64,000 bases of DNA from Mesobacillus jeotgali (GCF_002874535.1 NZ_CP025025.1:977526-1041525), one strand, 5' to 3'; counted from the first letter of the stretch, positions 42,778-51,914 are shown. Translations and numbers: made by a program. Notes: a model not told the origin generated them from the letters alone.

Positions 42778-43518
42778 ATGTCATTATTGGAAATTAACCA
42801 AGTAACCGGTGGATATACAAGGAATCCGGTTTTGAAAAATGTGAGTTTCACCGTTAATAAAAATGAAATCGTTGGTTTGATTGGCCTGAACGGTGCTGGA
42901 AAAAGTACGACGATCAAGCATGTAATCGGCTTGATGGAACCTCATAAGGGTGATATTAAGATTAATGGCAGAACTTTTTTGGAAGGCAAGGAGGAATACA
43001 GGAAGCAGTTCACCTTTGTGCCTGAAACCCCTATTCTTTATGATGAATTGACACTAGAAGAGCATTTGCGGCTGACAGCCATGGCCTATGGCCTTGAGGA
43101 AAAGGAATATGAGCAGCGAATAGATGCTTTATTAAAGGAATTCAGGATGAGCAAAAGGCTGAAGTGGTTCCCTGCGCATTTTTCAAAAGGGATGAAGCAA
43201 AAGGTGATGATCATGTGCGCATTTTTGGTACAACCTTCACTTTACATCGTCGATGAACCATTTGTCGGTCTTGATCCCCTTGGGATTCAATCTTTGTTGG
43301 ATCTGATGGACAAGATGAAGGGAAATGGGGCTGGCATTTTGATGTCGACGCATATCCTCGCAACGGCCGAACGTTATTGCGATCGTTTTGTCATTCTTCA
43401 TAATGGAGAGGTCAGGGCACATGGGACGCTTGAAGAGTTGAGGGAGCAGTTCAAGATGCCTGGCGCAACACTGGATGATTTGTATATCCAACTGACAAAG
43501 GAAGAAGACTATGTTTAA
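42778..43518 (+). CDS. ecsA: EcsA, ABC transporter ATP-binding protein
   Basis: About 246 residues. SLLEINQVTGGYTRNPVLKN matches the EcsA N-terminus. Walker A is GLNGAGKSTT, a diverged signature HFSKGMKQKVMIMC follows and Walker B is LYIVDEPFVGLDP. EcsA with EcsB forms an exporter-like complex needed for protease secretion, sporulation and processing steps involving intramembrane protease RasP in B. subtilis. ATG at 42778 has GGAAGGG upstream. ecsB overlaps by 8 nt. Confidence 0.93.
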   Translation: MSLLEINQVTGGYTRNPVLKNVSFTVNKNEIVGLIGLNGAGKSTTIKHVIGLMEPHKGDIKINGRTFLEGKEEYRKQFTFVPETPILYDELTLEEHLRLTAMAYGLEEKEYEQRIDALLKEFRMSKRLKWFPAHFSKGMKQKVMIMCAFLVQPSLYIVDEPFVGLDPLGIQSLLDLMDKMKGNGAGILMSTHILATAERYCDRFVILHNGEVRAHGTLEELREQFKMPGATLDDLYIQLTKEEDYV

Positions 43519-44722
43519 TCCGCAGCACTTATGGAAGGAGCGTTTCGGTACTTTTGCCAAGGAAACCGGAAGCTACCTGCGATACATTTTTAACGGCCAT
43601 TTAGTGATTGTCGTCCTATTTTTATTGGGAACAGCGGCTTTTTACTATCAAGAGTGGATTGAAACGCTGCAGCCGGACTTCCCGGCAGCGTGGATCATCG
43701 CCTTGGTTCTTGCTGCTGTTCTTACATATAGTCCGATCCAAACATTTTTGACAGAGGCGGACAAAATTTTTCTATTGCCACTCGAAACCAGATTGGATGA
43801 TTATTTCAGAAAATCGATCACATTCAGCCTGAGCCTGCAGTCATATGTATTGTTGCTTGTACTTGCTGTACTGATGCCGCTCCATGTAAAAATACATGGT
43901 GCAGACTTCAAATCGTTCTTCATCCTTTTAATCGCATTCATTCTGGTAAAATGGATCAATATATTGATTCGCTGGAATGTACAGTATTTTATCGAGAAAA
44001 ACGTAAAATTGACGGATAGCATCATTCGTTACTTTATCAATGTCGTTCTTTTGTATTTTATCTTTTCAGGAGCTCAGCTGTTTTTTGCAGCCGTTCCAGC
44101 TGTTGTCTTAATCATTCTGTTTTTTTACTATAAAAAACAGACCAAGGATAAAGGCTTGAAGTGGGAGCAGTTGATCGAGGACGAAGAAAGACGGATGAAT
44201 GCCTTTTACCGTGTGGCCAATATGTTTACCGATGTTCCAAAGCTGCGAGACCGCACGAAAAGAAGAAAATGGCTTGATTGGCTAGTTAACATCATTCCAT
44301 ACAAGCAGGACCTGGCCTTCAGCCATCTTTACTTAAGGACCTTCGCAAGATCCGGGGATTATTTTGGCTTGCTTGTCCGCCTTACATTGATAGGAGGAGC
44401 AGCCCTTTATTTCCTATCATATGGACCGGGACAAATTTTGCTTGCTTTGCTTTTCATGTATTTGACAGGGTTCCAGCTTTTGCCGTTATGGAACCATCAC
44501 CAAAACAAGCTATGGGTCGGTCTGTATCCTATACCGGAGAATGCCAGAAAGAAATCCTTTACGAGCTTGCTATTGGGAATCATGATTTTTCAGGCAACTA
44601 TTTTTGCAGGGACAGTTTTCATTAAAGGAGAACTGATATTAGGAGCGATCGTATTAGCTTCCGGAAGCGCATTTTCACTGTTCTTTGTTTATTTTTACAG
44701 TAATAGCAAGCTTAAATCCTGA
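43511..44722 (+). CDS. ecsB: EcsB, ABC transporter membrane subunit
   Basis: A 403-residue membrane protein (B. subtilis EcsB is 408). Several hydrophobic segments occur, including LVIVVLFLLGTAAFYY, YVLLLVLAVLMPLHV and the C-terminal pair around GIMIFQATIFAGTVF. A cytoplasmic charged loop (EDEERRMNAFYRVANMFTDVP) is typical of EcsB. Start overlaps ecsA, giving translational coupling. A terminator-like hairpin separates it from ecsC. Confidence 0.92.
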   Translation: MFNPQHLWKERFGTFAKETGSYLRYIFNGHLVIVVLFLLGTAAFYYQEWIETLQPDFPAAWIIALVLAAVLTYSPIQTFLTEADKIFLLPLETRLDDYFRKSITFSLSLQSYVLLLVLAVLMPLHVKIHGADFKSFFILLIAFILVKWINILIRWNVQYFIEKNVKLTDSIIRYFINVVLLYFIFSGAQLFFAAVPAVVLIILFFYYKKQTKDKGLKWEQLIEDEERRMNAFYRVANMFTDVPKLRDRTKRRKWLDWLVNIIPYKQDLAFSHLYLRTFARSGDYFGLLVRLTLIGGAALYFLSYGPGQILLALLFMYLTGFQLLPLWNHHQNKLWVGLYPIPENARKKSFTSLLLGIMIFQATIFAGTVFIKGELILGAIVLASGSAFSLFFVYFYSNSKLKS

Positions 44723-44727
44723 TCTGG

Positions 44728-44774
44728 AAATCCTTTTCGTAATCGCTTCCAGCTTTTATGAAAAGGATTTTTTT
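44728..44774 (+). terminator. Intercistronic terminator between ecsB and ecsC
   Basis: AAATCCTTTTC...GAAAAGGATTT perfect 11-bp stem with a T-run. It would reduce read-through into ecsC. Confidence 0.8.
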
Positions 44775-44824
44775 GAATCGTTTTTGTTTTTGGAACGTAA
44801 TAGTAAAAACAAGGGGTGAAAACA

Positions 44825-45547
44825 TTGAATGAATATGAATTGAAGGCTTATGAAGAGGTTCTCACCTGGAAGCGGAAGCTGAATAAACGTTCAAGCCTTT
44901 TGGCGCGTGCTTCAAAGAAAGCGCAGACGAAAGTGAATCAGTTGATTCCAGACAGAGTCCATCAATTCTTGACGGAAAGTATTAAGAACATGGTCAAGGC
45001 AACTCTGGCGGGATCGAATTACACGACGAAAAAGCAGCAGGGAACAGGGCTTACACTTGCTGAGAAAGACCAGGAGTTTCATAAAAAACTGTCTGCATAC
45101 AAGAGGACGGCGGCTGTCGAAGGGGCTGGAACTGGAGCAGGGGGCATACTGCTCGGAATGGCGGATTTTCCATTGCTATTATCGATTAAAATGAAATTTC
45201 TTTTCGAGGCTGCATCTGTATATGGTTATGACCCTTCAAGGTATGAGGAAAGACTTTTTATCCTTTATGTTTTCCAGCTGGCTTTTTCAAGTGATGATCA
45301 TCGAAAGCAGACACTGGGCTTGATTGAGAACTGGGAAGCAAGAAAAGCTGAATTGTCGGAGCTGGATTGGCAGCAATTTCAGCAGGAATACAGAGACTAT
45401 ATCGACTTTGCCAAAATGCTGCAGCTTATGCCCGGGATTGGAGCTGTTGTAGGAGCTTACGCAAATTACAATCTGCTCGATCAGCTAGGAGAAACAGCGA
45501 TGAATGCTTATAGGATAAGGATCCTGAAAACACCTCCGCAACTATGA
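44825..45547 (+). CDS. ecsC: EcsC family protein
   Basis: A 240-residue protein of the EcsC family. A hydrophobic Gly-rich centre, GAGTGAGGILLGMADFPLLL, and a C-terminal MPGIGAVVGAYANYNLLDQL block are diagnostic. TTG at 44825 fits the B. subtilis N-terminus (MxEYE...) and lies 8 nt after AAGGGG; GTG at 44816 overlaps that site. The role is unknown; it follows ecsAB but behind a terminator. Its last codons form the 5' arm of its own terminator. Confidence 0.9.
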   Translation: MNEYELKAYEEVLTWKRKLNKRSSLLARASKKAQTKVNQLIPDRVHQFLTESIKNMVKATLAGSNYTTKKQQGTGLTLAEKDQEFHKKLSAYKRTAAVEGAGTGAGGILLGMADFPLLLSIKMKFLFEAASVYGYDPSRYEERLFILYVFQLAFSSDDHRKQTLGLIENWEARKAELSELDWQQFQQEYRDYIDFAKMLQLMPGIGAVVGAYANYNLLDQLGETAMNAYRIRILKTPPQL

Positions 45548-45566
45548 GTTGTGGAGGTGTTTTGCA
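45527..45566 (+). terminator. Terminator overlapping the ecsC stop codon
   Basis: AACACCTCCGCAACT-atg-AGTTGTGGAGGTGTT, a 15-position stem with one mismatch; the TGA stop lies in the apex. Confidence 0.85.
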
Positions 45567-45605
45567 TCATCAAATAATTATGTTGTAGGTGACTTATATA
45601 GGGCG

Positions 45606-45642
45606 TTCTTAATCTAGCTCCAGCGCCTAACCCCTTTTGTTT
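45606..45642 (+). repeat. Dispersed structured repeat, left-end fragment R5
   Basis: TTCTTAATCTAGCTCCAGCG and CCTAACCCC match the left end of R2, then the copy stops. It adjoins the stop codon of the minus-strand amidohydrolase gene. Confidence 0.7.
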
Positions 45643-45643
45643 T

Positions 45644-46852
45644 TTAAGCTAATGTCTCACTTTTTTCATGCTTGTTCTGTTCCTTTATTTGATAGTTCAG
45701 TGCGGCTGCGCAAAGAGTTTTTGCCGCTATGACCATTGCTTTTTCGTCAAAATCGAATCTAGGGTGATGGTGTGGATACGACCCTTCTGTTTCTGGCTTT
45801 GCCCCGGTGAAGAAGAAGGTGCCCTTTACATTCTGCAGATAGTAGGCAAAGTCCTCACCGCCCATTTGAAGATCACTTTCTTCAATCTTTGTCACTTCCG
45901 GTACTTTAGTTGCGCAGTCAATCAGGAATTCAGTTTCTGCTGCATGGTTGACGACCGCTGGATAGCCTTTTTCATACTGGTAATCATATGTGCAGTCTGT
46001 TGCCAGGCAAGTGCCGTTAACTACTTTTTCAATTTCAGCTGCGATGAAATCCCGGGTTGATTCGTTGAATGTCCTGACTGTGCCATTCAGCTTTGCTTTA
46101 TCAGCAATTACATTAAAGGCATTTTCTGCTAAGAATGAACCTACGGTAACAACGGCAGAATCGACAGGGTCCACACGTCGGCTGACAATTTGCTGTAAGT
46201 TCGAAACAAGCTGTGCTCCTGCGACGATGGCGTCCTTTGTCTTATGTGGCTGGGCACCGTGTCCGCCTTTTCCCTGGATCGCTATTTCAAATCGATCAGC
46301 AGCTGCCATTATTGGTCCAATCCGGTATTGGATGGTTCCTGTCGACTCAGTAGCCCACAAATGAGTACCGAAAATCACATCCACGCCTTCAAGACAGCCA
46401 TCTTCGATCATCGAGATCGCGCCGCCTGGAGCGTACTCCTCAGCATGCTGGTGAATCATCACATAAGTTCCCTGCAAAGTTTCCCTGGCTTCATATAGTA
46501 CCTTTGCAAGCACTAATAATGTTGCTGTGTGTCCGTCATGGCCGCATGCATGCATAACACCTGGAACTAATGATTTATATGGAACATCTTTCTCGTCCTG
46601 TATCGGCAGGGCGTCAAAATCAGCTCTAAGTGCGACCGTTTTTCCTGGTTTGGAACCCAAGATTTTTGCGACTACACCATTCCCGCCAACATTTGCGCGG
46701 ACCTCAACCCCGAGTTTTTCGTAATAGGATTGGATATATTGTGCTGTGTTCACTTCCTGAAAAGACAACTCAGGATGTTGGTGCATATAACGGCGGATTT
46801 CCACCATTTCCGGATAAAGGTTATCAATCTTTTTAAAAAGCTGATCCTGCAA
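45644..46852 (-). CDS. yhaA: M20-family amidohydrolase (N-acyl amino acid deacylase type)
   Basis: A 402-residue metal-dependent amidohydrolase. Metal motifs HACGHDGHTATLL and HQHAEEYAPGGA are followed by the dimerisation lid (GGHGAQPHKTKDAIVAGAQLV) and GGEDFAYYLQNVKG. These fit the hippurate/N-acyl-amino-acid hydrolase group. TTG at 46852 is preferred (AAGGAG 8 nt upstream); the GTG three codons earlier abuts it. It follows ecsABC, where B. subtilis has yhaA. A permease gene upstream on the same strand may supply the substrate. Confidence 0.88.
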   Translation of the reverse strand: MQDQLFKKIDNLYPEMVEIRRYMHQHPELSFQEVNTAQYIQSYYEKLGVEVRANVGGNGVVAKILGSKPGKTVALRADFDALPIQDEKDVPYKSLVPGVMHACGHDGHTATLLVLAKVLYEARETLQGTYVMIHQHAEEYAPGGAISMIEDGCLEGVDVIFGTHLWATESTGTIQYRIGPIMAAADRFEIAIQGKGGHGAQPHKTKDAIVAGAQLVSNLQQIVSRRVDPVDSAVVTVGSFLAENAFNVIADKAKLNGTVRTFNESTRDFIAAEIEKVVNGTCLATDCTYDYQYEKGYPAVVNHAAETEFLIDCATKVPEVTKIEESDLQMGGEDFAYYLQNVKGTFFFTGAKPETEGSYPHHHPRFDFDEKAMVIAAKTLCAAALNYQIKEQNKHEKSETLA

Positions 46853-46935
46853 TTGATTCACTCCTTATGTAAAATAGTTAGATAATTTAAACAATTATAG
46901 CACATAAGTAGATTAAAAACATTTTAGAATCATAG

Positions 46936-46963
46936 CAAAAGAAGCTCCCATAAAGGAAGCTTC
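46936..46963 (-). terminator. Terminator between the permease and amidohydrolase genes
   Basis: Minus-strand GAAGCTTCC-tttat-GGGAGCTTC followed by TTTTG. Confidence 0.7.
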
Positions 46964-46999
46964 GTATATAAATGGAGCCATGAAATGGCATCCAGTATT

Positions 47000-48391
47000 T
47001 TAAATCAGGAACATTGCCACAATCGTGGTTACAATCAGGCCGATTGTAACCGGAAGCAGATTCCTTCTTGCTAGTTCAAACGGATCGACTCCGCAAATTG
47101 CGGCTGCAGGAATCAATGCCCATGGAACAAGGGTACCGCCGCCGACCCATATGGCAGCAATTTGACCAAGAGCGGTCAGAGTAGCCGCTCCTGCACCTAT
47201 GGCAGTCGAGAAAATCCCAGCTACCGATCCTGCAAGTGAAATTCCGGAGAAGCCCGAACCGTCGAGGCCCGTAATTGCCCCGACAGTAGTGAGGGTCACG
47301 GCTCCAACTTCAGCACTGAGTGGCACGACAGAAGCCAGCGCCACGCCGAGGTCATTTACAATGCCTTGAGAAGTTTTTGGCAGGAATTCGCCGATTATTT
47401 TTGTGAAGCCTGAATCTCCTAGGTAGAAGAATGCAGCGATTGGGATGACAGCACCAAAAACCTTAAAGCCGAACTGGAATCCTTCGATCAGATAGCTGGT
47501 CGTTTTTTCGAGACCTTTGTTCTTATGTGCTGCGAGTGAAATGAGAAGAAGAATGAAAATTGAGGTCCCGCCAACGAGCGCAGTCGCGTCTCCGCCCTGC
47601 AGGTCAAGAATGGACATTGCGGCGACATCTGCAGCAAATAAAACCGGTATCAGAATGGCGAAAAATTTCTTGGCACCGTCTGATAGCAAGCTGGGGTCAC
47701 TTGTATGATCCATTTCAACTTCAAGCGAGCCGCCACCTTTTAGTTTGCCGTTTTTCATATCTCTTTTTAATAGATAGAACGCGGTGACGGTTGTGACTAC
47801 ACCCATCACAATGACTAGCGGGATACTGGCCTGAACTACAGAACTGACAGGAATGCCTGCTGCATCTGCCGTAAGTTTTGGAGCAGCCTGGATAACGAAG
47901 TCACCGGACAGCGCGATTCCGTGCCCAAAGAGGTTCATTGCGACGGCCACACCTAGCGCAGGCAGGCCGACTCTGACAGCAACCGGTAAAAGAACGGCTC
48001 CCATCAAGGCCACGGCCGGGGAGGGCCAGAAGAACCAGGATATGACCATCATGACAATACCAATCGTCCAATAAGCCAGCGCTGGCGTTTTGATTAGTCT
48101 GGCGAACGGGGAGATCATCGCATCGTTGATACCGGTCACCGTAAGTGTCCTGCTCATCGCCACGATGATCGAAATAACAAGAATAGTAGGCAAAAGCTCG
48201 GTAATCGCATATATGAAACTATTGAATATACTGCTGACCGATCCACTCAAAGATCCAGTTGCGACAATTGCCAACAAAAAGATACCGGTAATTGATATAA
48301 GGGTTGTGTCCCTTTTCATGACCATGAAACCGATAATCAGGAAAATGAATAAAACATATATCCAATGAAGTGCCGTTAATTCTATGACCAT
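47000..48391 (-). CDS. GntP/CitMHS-like ion-coupled permease
   Basis: A 463-residue membrane protein with 11-13 hydrophobic segments. Blocks such as WFFWPSPAVALMGAVLLPVA, FGHGIALSGDFVIQAAPK and AIWVGGGTLVPWALIPAAAI resemble the ion transporter superfamily of organic acid permeases. The substrate is not determined. ATG at 48391 has AAGGAGG upstream. Placed upstream of the M20 amidohydrolase on the same strand but behind a terminator, it may import an N-acylated amino acid or a product exchange partner (inference). Confidence 0.75.
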   Translation of the reverse strand: MVIELTALHWIYVLFIFLIIGFMVMKRDTTLISITGIFLLAIVATGSLSGSVSSIFNSFIYAITELLPTILVISIIVAMSRTLTVTGINDAMISPFARLIKTPALAYWTIGIVMMVISWFFWPSPAVALMGAVLLPVAVRVGLPALGVAVAMNLFGHGIALSGDFVIQAAPKLTADAAGIPVSSVVQASIPLVIVMGVVTTVTAFYLLKRDMKNGKLKGGGSLEVEMDHTSDPSLLSDGAKKFFAILIPVLFAADVAAMSILDLQGGDATALVGGTSIFILLLISLAAHKNKGLEKTTSYLIEGFQFGFKVFGAVIPIAAFFYLGDSGFTKIIGEFLPKTSQGIVNDLGVALASVVPLSAEVGAVTLTTVGAITGLDGSGFSGISLAGSVAGIFSTAIGAGAATLTALGQIAAIWVGGGTLVPWALIPAAAICGVDPFELARRNLLPVTIGLIVTTIVAMFLI

Positions 48392-48690
48392 GGAATAATC
48401 CTCCTTTCTAAATGACATACTGTGTCCCTTTGCGTTATATAGGCAAATTTCCTAATTGAGTACTACAGGATATGTTGGCCGCGGAAAGGTGTGAGCGGAA
48501 TCAGAGAATTTTTTCTCGGTCTCGAGACGGAGGGGAAAAGCTTCTCCAGAGGGGCGAAAAATGGCGAGCCATATTTTAATATAAAGCTATAATTCATATC
48601 TTAAAAACCATCATGTTTGACAATAAAAAAAGGATTTTCCCAGCATGAAAAGAATTAGTGATTATGATAGGAAGAAAGAAGGGGGAACTT
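48392..48690. other. Intergenic region between the divergent permease and lia operons
   Basis: No gene is supported. TTGACA at 48618 is a possible -35 for liaF, but no clear -10 follows at 17 nt. GAGAA-tttttt-CTC near 48505 is a short hairpin. No recognised riboswitch. Confidence 0.4.
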
Positions 48691-49458
48691 TTGAGTAAAC
48701 GATCGATGAATCAGATAGCTGCGGCTGTCATACTATCAGCCTTAGGGGTTATTCTTCTGTTAGTCAATTTAGGTGTCATTTCCTTGGAAATAAAAGAGCT
48801 TTTTGTCGTAACCTATCCATTTTTATTATTTTTGTATGGCTTAGTAGCTTTACTGAAGAGGCAGTTTGGATGGGGATCGTTCATCGTCCTATTTTCATCG
48901 TTGCTGATCATGGAACGTTTTGGGGTGATAGATTTTCATTTTCTTGATGTATGGAAGCTTTGGCCGCTGGTGTTGATTTATTTTGGAGCTGGTATTCTCT
49001 TTAAGGGTAGAAAACTAAAGGTTATTTACCGAACTGATTTCCCGTCGGCTAAGGAGGCGGAAAATATCCCGTCGGCCGAAACATCCTTGAAGAAAATACG
49101 AGGGGTGTCGATTGGCAACGTAACATTTAAAAAGCAAAACTGGGCTGTCGAACCAATGGATTTATACAATATGATCGGGGAATATTTTATCGACTTCAGC
49201 AAAGGTTTCATTCCAGACAGGGAAACACCAATAGTGGTGAGAGGCTGGATTGGTGAAGTGAAAATGCTCATTCCAGAGGATGTCCCGGTAAAGATCAATG
49301 CTGTCATAGGTGTCGGTGAAGTAAAGCTCTTTGATTATGCCCAGGAGCAAATAAAACATGTAGTCGCATATAAGTCGGATGATTATGACCAGGCAATAAG
49401 AAAACTGAACATTACGATCGAATTGAAAATCGGTTCTGTAAGGATTGATCGGGTGTAG
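48691..49458 (+). CDS. liaF: LiaF-like membrane inhibitor of the LiaRS two-component system
   Basis: About 255 residues. Four N-terminal hydrophobic segments occur (AAAVILSALGVILLLVNLGV through WPLVLIYFGAGILF). A cytoplasmic C-terminal domain follows with the LiaF repeats (GVSIGNVTFKKQ, GWIGEVKMLIPEDVPVKI, VIGVGEVKLFD). LiaF keeps LiaS silent until cell-envelope stress. TTG at 48691 is preceded by AGGGGG. It overlaps into the liaS leader, forming a three-gene operon. Confidence 0.85.
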   Translation: MSKRSMNQIAAAVILSALGVILLLVNLGVISLEIKELFVVTYPFLLFLYGLVALLKRQFGWGSFIVLFSSLLIMERFGVIDFHFLDVWKLWPLVLIYFGAGILFKGRKLKVIYRTDFPSAKEAENIPSAETSLKKIRGVSIGNVTFKKQNWAVEPMDLYNMIGEYFIDFSKGFIPDRETPIVVRGWIGEVKMLIPEDVPVKINAVIGVGEVKLFDYAQEQIKHVVAYKSDDYDQAIRKLNITIELKIGSVRIDRV

Positions 49459-49471
49459 GAGGGAGAAGCAA

Positions 49472-50506
49472 ATGACAAGTATCCGCTTATGGTTTATTCA
49501 AACGTTCTTGATGATGGCTTTCATAACTTCTCTCATCCTGTTCATCGGTCTTCAAATCTTTCTGTTCCTGGTGCCTGACAGCGGTCTTACCACTGCAATG
49601 ACCTTTTGGTTTTGGCTGTATAGTTTTGTCATTATGGCAGTAGTCGGGTTTTATTTCAGTTTACGAGGAAGCTACGTTATCAAGGGACGTCTTGGCGATA
49701 TTTTATTGTTTATCACTACTTTGCGCAGAGGCAAATTCACGGAAAGAATCCAAATGGATGAAAAAGATGAGATCGGACTCATATCTGAGGAACTTAATCA
49801 GTTATCTGAATACCTCCAAGACCAGGTCCATTCATTGCAGCGGCTTGCAGAAGAAAAAACGGAGCTATCAAAGACGGCAAAGTCCGCCGCGACCATGGAG
49901 GAAAGACAGAGGCTCGCCAGGGATCTGCATGACGTAGTCAGCCAGCAGTTATTCGCGCTTAGCATGATGTCATCTGCTTCACTAAGGTGGTTTGACCAGG
50001 ACCCAGAGAAGGCCAGGAAGCAGCTGGAGCAAATATCTGATATAGCAGGCAAAGCACAGGGGGAAATGAGGGCCCTTCTTCTTCATCTAAGGCCTGTCCA
50101 ATTGAGTGGGGAGAGCTTGTGTGAAGGAATCATTAAACTAATCAAGGAACTGAAGCAAAAAACGAATCTTGCATTTGAAGCAAGCGTCGATGAAATCGAA
50201 CATCTTTCACAAGCTGCAGAAGAGCATATTTTCCGGATTGTCCAGGAAGCATTATCTAATATCCTGCGTCATGCTGATGCGACAAAGGTGAAATTGGTGC
50301 TTACAGAAGAGAATCGATATATAAATCTGTATATCGGTGACGATGGCAAAGGCTTCGATATCCACGAAGAAAAGATGGCATCATACGGCCTTAAGACGAT
50401 GAGAGAACGGTGTGAACAAATTGGCGGTACATATAATATTCGTTCAAAAGCGAATGAAGGAACATATATTGAAATACGGATACCGGCTTTGAGGAGGGAA
50501 GAGTAA
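49472..50506 (+). CDS. liaS: LiaS-like sensor histidine kinase
   Basis: A 344-residue intramembrane-sensing kinase. Two helices (about 13-34 and 42-63) enclose only a few extracellular residues. A HAMP-like linker follows. The HisKA_3 dimerisation block RQRLARDLHDVVSQQLFALS contains phospho-accepting His153. The HATPase domain has EALSNILRHADA, GDDGKGFD and GLKTMRERCEQIGG. It detects cell-wall-active antibiotics in relatives LiaS/VraS. ATG at 49472 has AGGAGGGAG upstream. Confidence 0.9.
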   Translation: MTSIRLWFIQTFLMMAFITSLILFIGLQIFLFLVPDSGLTTAMTFWFWLYSFVIMAVVGFYFSLRGSYVIKGRLGDILLFITTLRRGKFTERIQMDEKDEIGLISEELNQLSEYLQDQVHSLQRLAEEKTELSKTAKSAATMEERQRLARDLHDVVSQQLFALSMMSSASLRWFDQDPEKARKQLEQISDIAGKAQGEMRALLLHLRPVQLSGESLCEGIIKLIKELKQKTNLAFEASVDEIEHLSQAAEEHIFRIVQEALSNILRHADATKVKLVLTEENRYINLYIGDDGKGFDIHEEKMASYGLKTMRERCEQIGGTYNIRSKANEGTYIEIRIPALRREE

Positions 50507-51147
50507 TGGGGAAAATAAGGGTTGTGGTAGTAGATGATCATGAAATGGTAAGAAAAGGAATCATTTCCTATTTGGAGACCGAACCAGCAATCGAGATTGT
50601 CGGGGAGGCGGATGGCGGAAAAAAGGCAGTTTCACTTGTGAAGGATACAAAACCAGAGGTTGTCCTGATGGACCTGTTAATGGAAAATGGATCGGGTATT
50701 GAAGCAACCAGGGAGATACTAAGCTTCTATCCAGAATGCAAAATCATCATCATCACTAGCTTTTATGACGATGAACAGGTTTTTCCGGCCATTGAGGCAG
50801 GAGCATTCAGTTATATGCTAAAAACAGCGTCTGCATCAGAAGTCATTAAGGCGATAGAAAAAGCATCCAGAGGGGAAACCGTCATTGAACCAAAAGTGGC
50901 TAATAGGATGATGAAAAGGCTTAGACCGCAGGAACGTAAGCCACATGATGAACTGACAGAACGGGAGCTTGATGTCCTGAAGTGTATCGGTGAAGGCATG
51001 ACAAACCAGCAGATCAGTGAAGAGTTATTCATCGGTGTCAAAACGGTCAAAACCCATGTTTCTAACATTCTAGGTAAACTCGGTTTATCAGACAGGACGC
51101 AGGCCGCGGTTTATGCAAATCGAAACGGCTTGATAAAAACTTCATGA
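50506..51147 (+). CDS. liaR: LiaR-like response regulator
   Basis: A 213-residue NarL/LuxR-type regulator. The receiver domain has acidic residues in VVVVDDHEMVR, phosphorylated Asp56 (VVLMDLLM), Thr/Ser in ITSFYDDE and Lys in YMLKTAS. The C-terminal helix-turn-helix is LTERELDVLKCIGEGMTNQQ...FIGVKTVKTHVSNILGKLG. Overlaps the liaS stop by one base (TAATG). The cognate kinase is LiaS. No liaIH target operon is adjacent. A terminator follows. Confidence 0.92.
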   Translation: MGKIRVVVVDDHEMVRKGIISYLETEPAIEIVGEADGGKKAVSLVKDTKPEVVLMDLLMENGSGIEATREILSFYPECKIIIITSFYDDEQVFPAIEAGAFSYMLKTASASEVIKAIEKASRGETVIEPKVANRMMKRLRPQERKPHDELTERELDVLKCIGEGMTNQQISEELFIGVKTVKTHVSNILGKLGLSDRTQAAVYANRNGLIKTS

Positions 51148-51148
51148 A

Positions 51149-51185
51149 GAATGGGAGGGTGCTTTTGCCCCTCCCATCTTTTATT
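51149..51185 (+). terminator. Terminator of liaFSR
   Basis: ATGGGAGGG...CCTCCCAT stem with T-rich tail. Confidence 0.85.
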
Positions 51186-51188
51186 TCT

Positions 51189-51343
51189 GAATAAGAAAGT
51201 ATAAATTTTTGCACTTAGATTAGTGTCTAGCTCCAGCGCCTAGCCCCTCGAGTCGCTTCGGTCAGCCCAATGAAGTCATAGAACGACTTCACCGGTCGGC
51301 CCTCCAGCGCTTGTCGGGGCTGACCAAGGCGCTTGCGCTTTTC
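51189..51343 (+). repeat. Dispersed structured repeat, full copy R6
   Basis: Most complete copy: left extension GAATAAGAAAGTATAAATTT, left arm AGCGCCTAGCCCC (51235-51247), core GAAGTC/GACTTC with a 7-nt loop, and right arm GGGGC-TGACC-AAGGCGCT (51316-51333) ending GCGCTTTTC. The outer arms are complementary apart from a five-base insertion. It abuts the hmoB stop codon at 51344. Confidence 0.9.
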
Positions 51344-51847
51344 TTATTCAATGTAGTATTTAGAGACATATGATGCACTCTCAAAAATATTCGGTCGAGC
51401 ACCGTCTATTCCCGCTTCTGTGCCGCGTTTTTTGTGTGCATGGTCATATGCCTTCGATTTTTGCCAGTTTTCGAATGCCCCTTCATTTTCCCAGATTGTC
51501 ATAATGATATAGGTGTTTGAACTTAAAGGACGAAGAACACGGATCGCGACGAAGCCTGGTTCGTTCTCAATTAGTCTCGGCCTATTCAAGAATCGGTCTT
51601 CAAAAAGGGGCCGTCCTTCGTCTGTTACCGGAATATTGTTGAGAACAGCGAATCCCTCATGGTCAAGTGAACCAGCGGAATCAATCACTTCATACTTCCT
51701 TGGTGAACTGAACGCTGTTTTCTTGTCTGTCTCATGGACAAGGAGCGACGACTCATTATTGTTCATCAATATCATGTTTTCTCCTTGGTGCTTTTCTTTC
51801 AACTTCATTAAAAAGTCTGGAGTTCCTGACGTAATATATAGATTCAT
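51344..51847 (-). CDS. hmoB: HmoB-type haem-degrading monooxygenase
   Basis: A 167-residue protein (B. subtilis HmoB/YhgC is 166). The C-terminal antibiotic-biosynthesis-monooxygenase (ABM) fold is visible in GFVAIRVLRPLSS, YIIMTIWENEGAFENWQKSK and the following AYDHAHK, with the Trp and His typical of IsdG-like enzymes. It opens haem to release iron. It is divergent from the haem-synthesis operon hemEHY, joining haem making and breaking in one locus. Confidence 0.88.
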   Translation of the reverse strand: MNLYITSGTPDFLMKLKEKHQGENMILMNNNESSLLVHETDKKTAFSSPRKYEVIDSAGSLDHEGFAVLNNIPVTDEGRPLFEDRFLNRPRLIENEPGFVAIRVLRPLSSNTYIIMTIWENEGAFENWQKSKAYDHAHKKRGTEAGIDGARPNIFESASYVSKYYIE

Positions 51848-51884
51848 TTTCTCACCTCATTTTAAATAAATATGCTTTGCTTCT

Positions 51885-51914
51885 ATTATACTAATTGTAT
51901 CCTTCAAAACCCAA
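51885..51914 (-). promoter_or_regulatory. Probable SigA promoter of hmoB
   Basis: Minus strand TTGGGT (51914-51909), 18 nt, TATAAT (51890-51885), about 38 nt before the hmoB start. Confidence 0.55.

Noticed and set aside
48480-48570. Possible structured RNA before liaF
   Set aside because: Only short unrelated inverted repeats; no consistent architecture.
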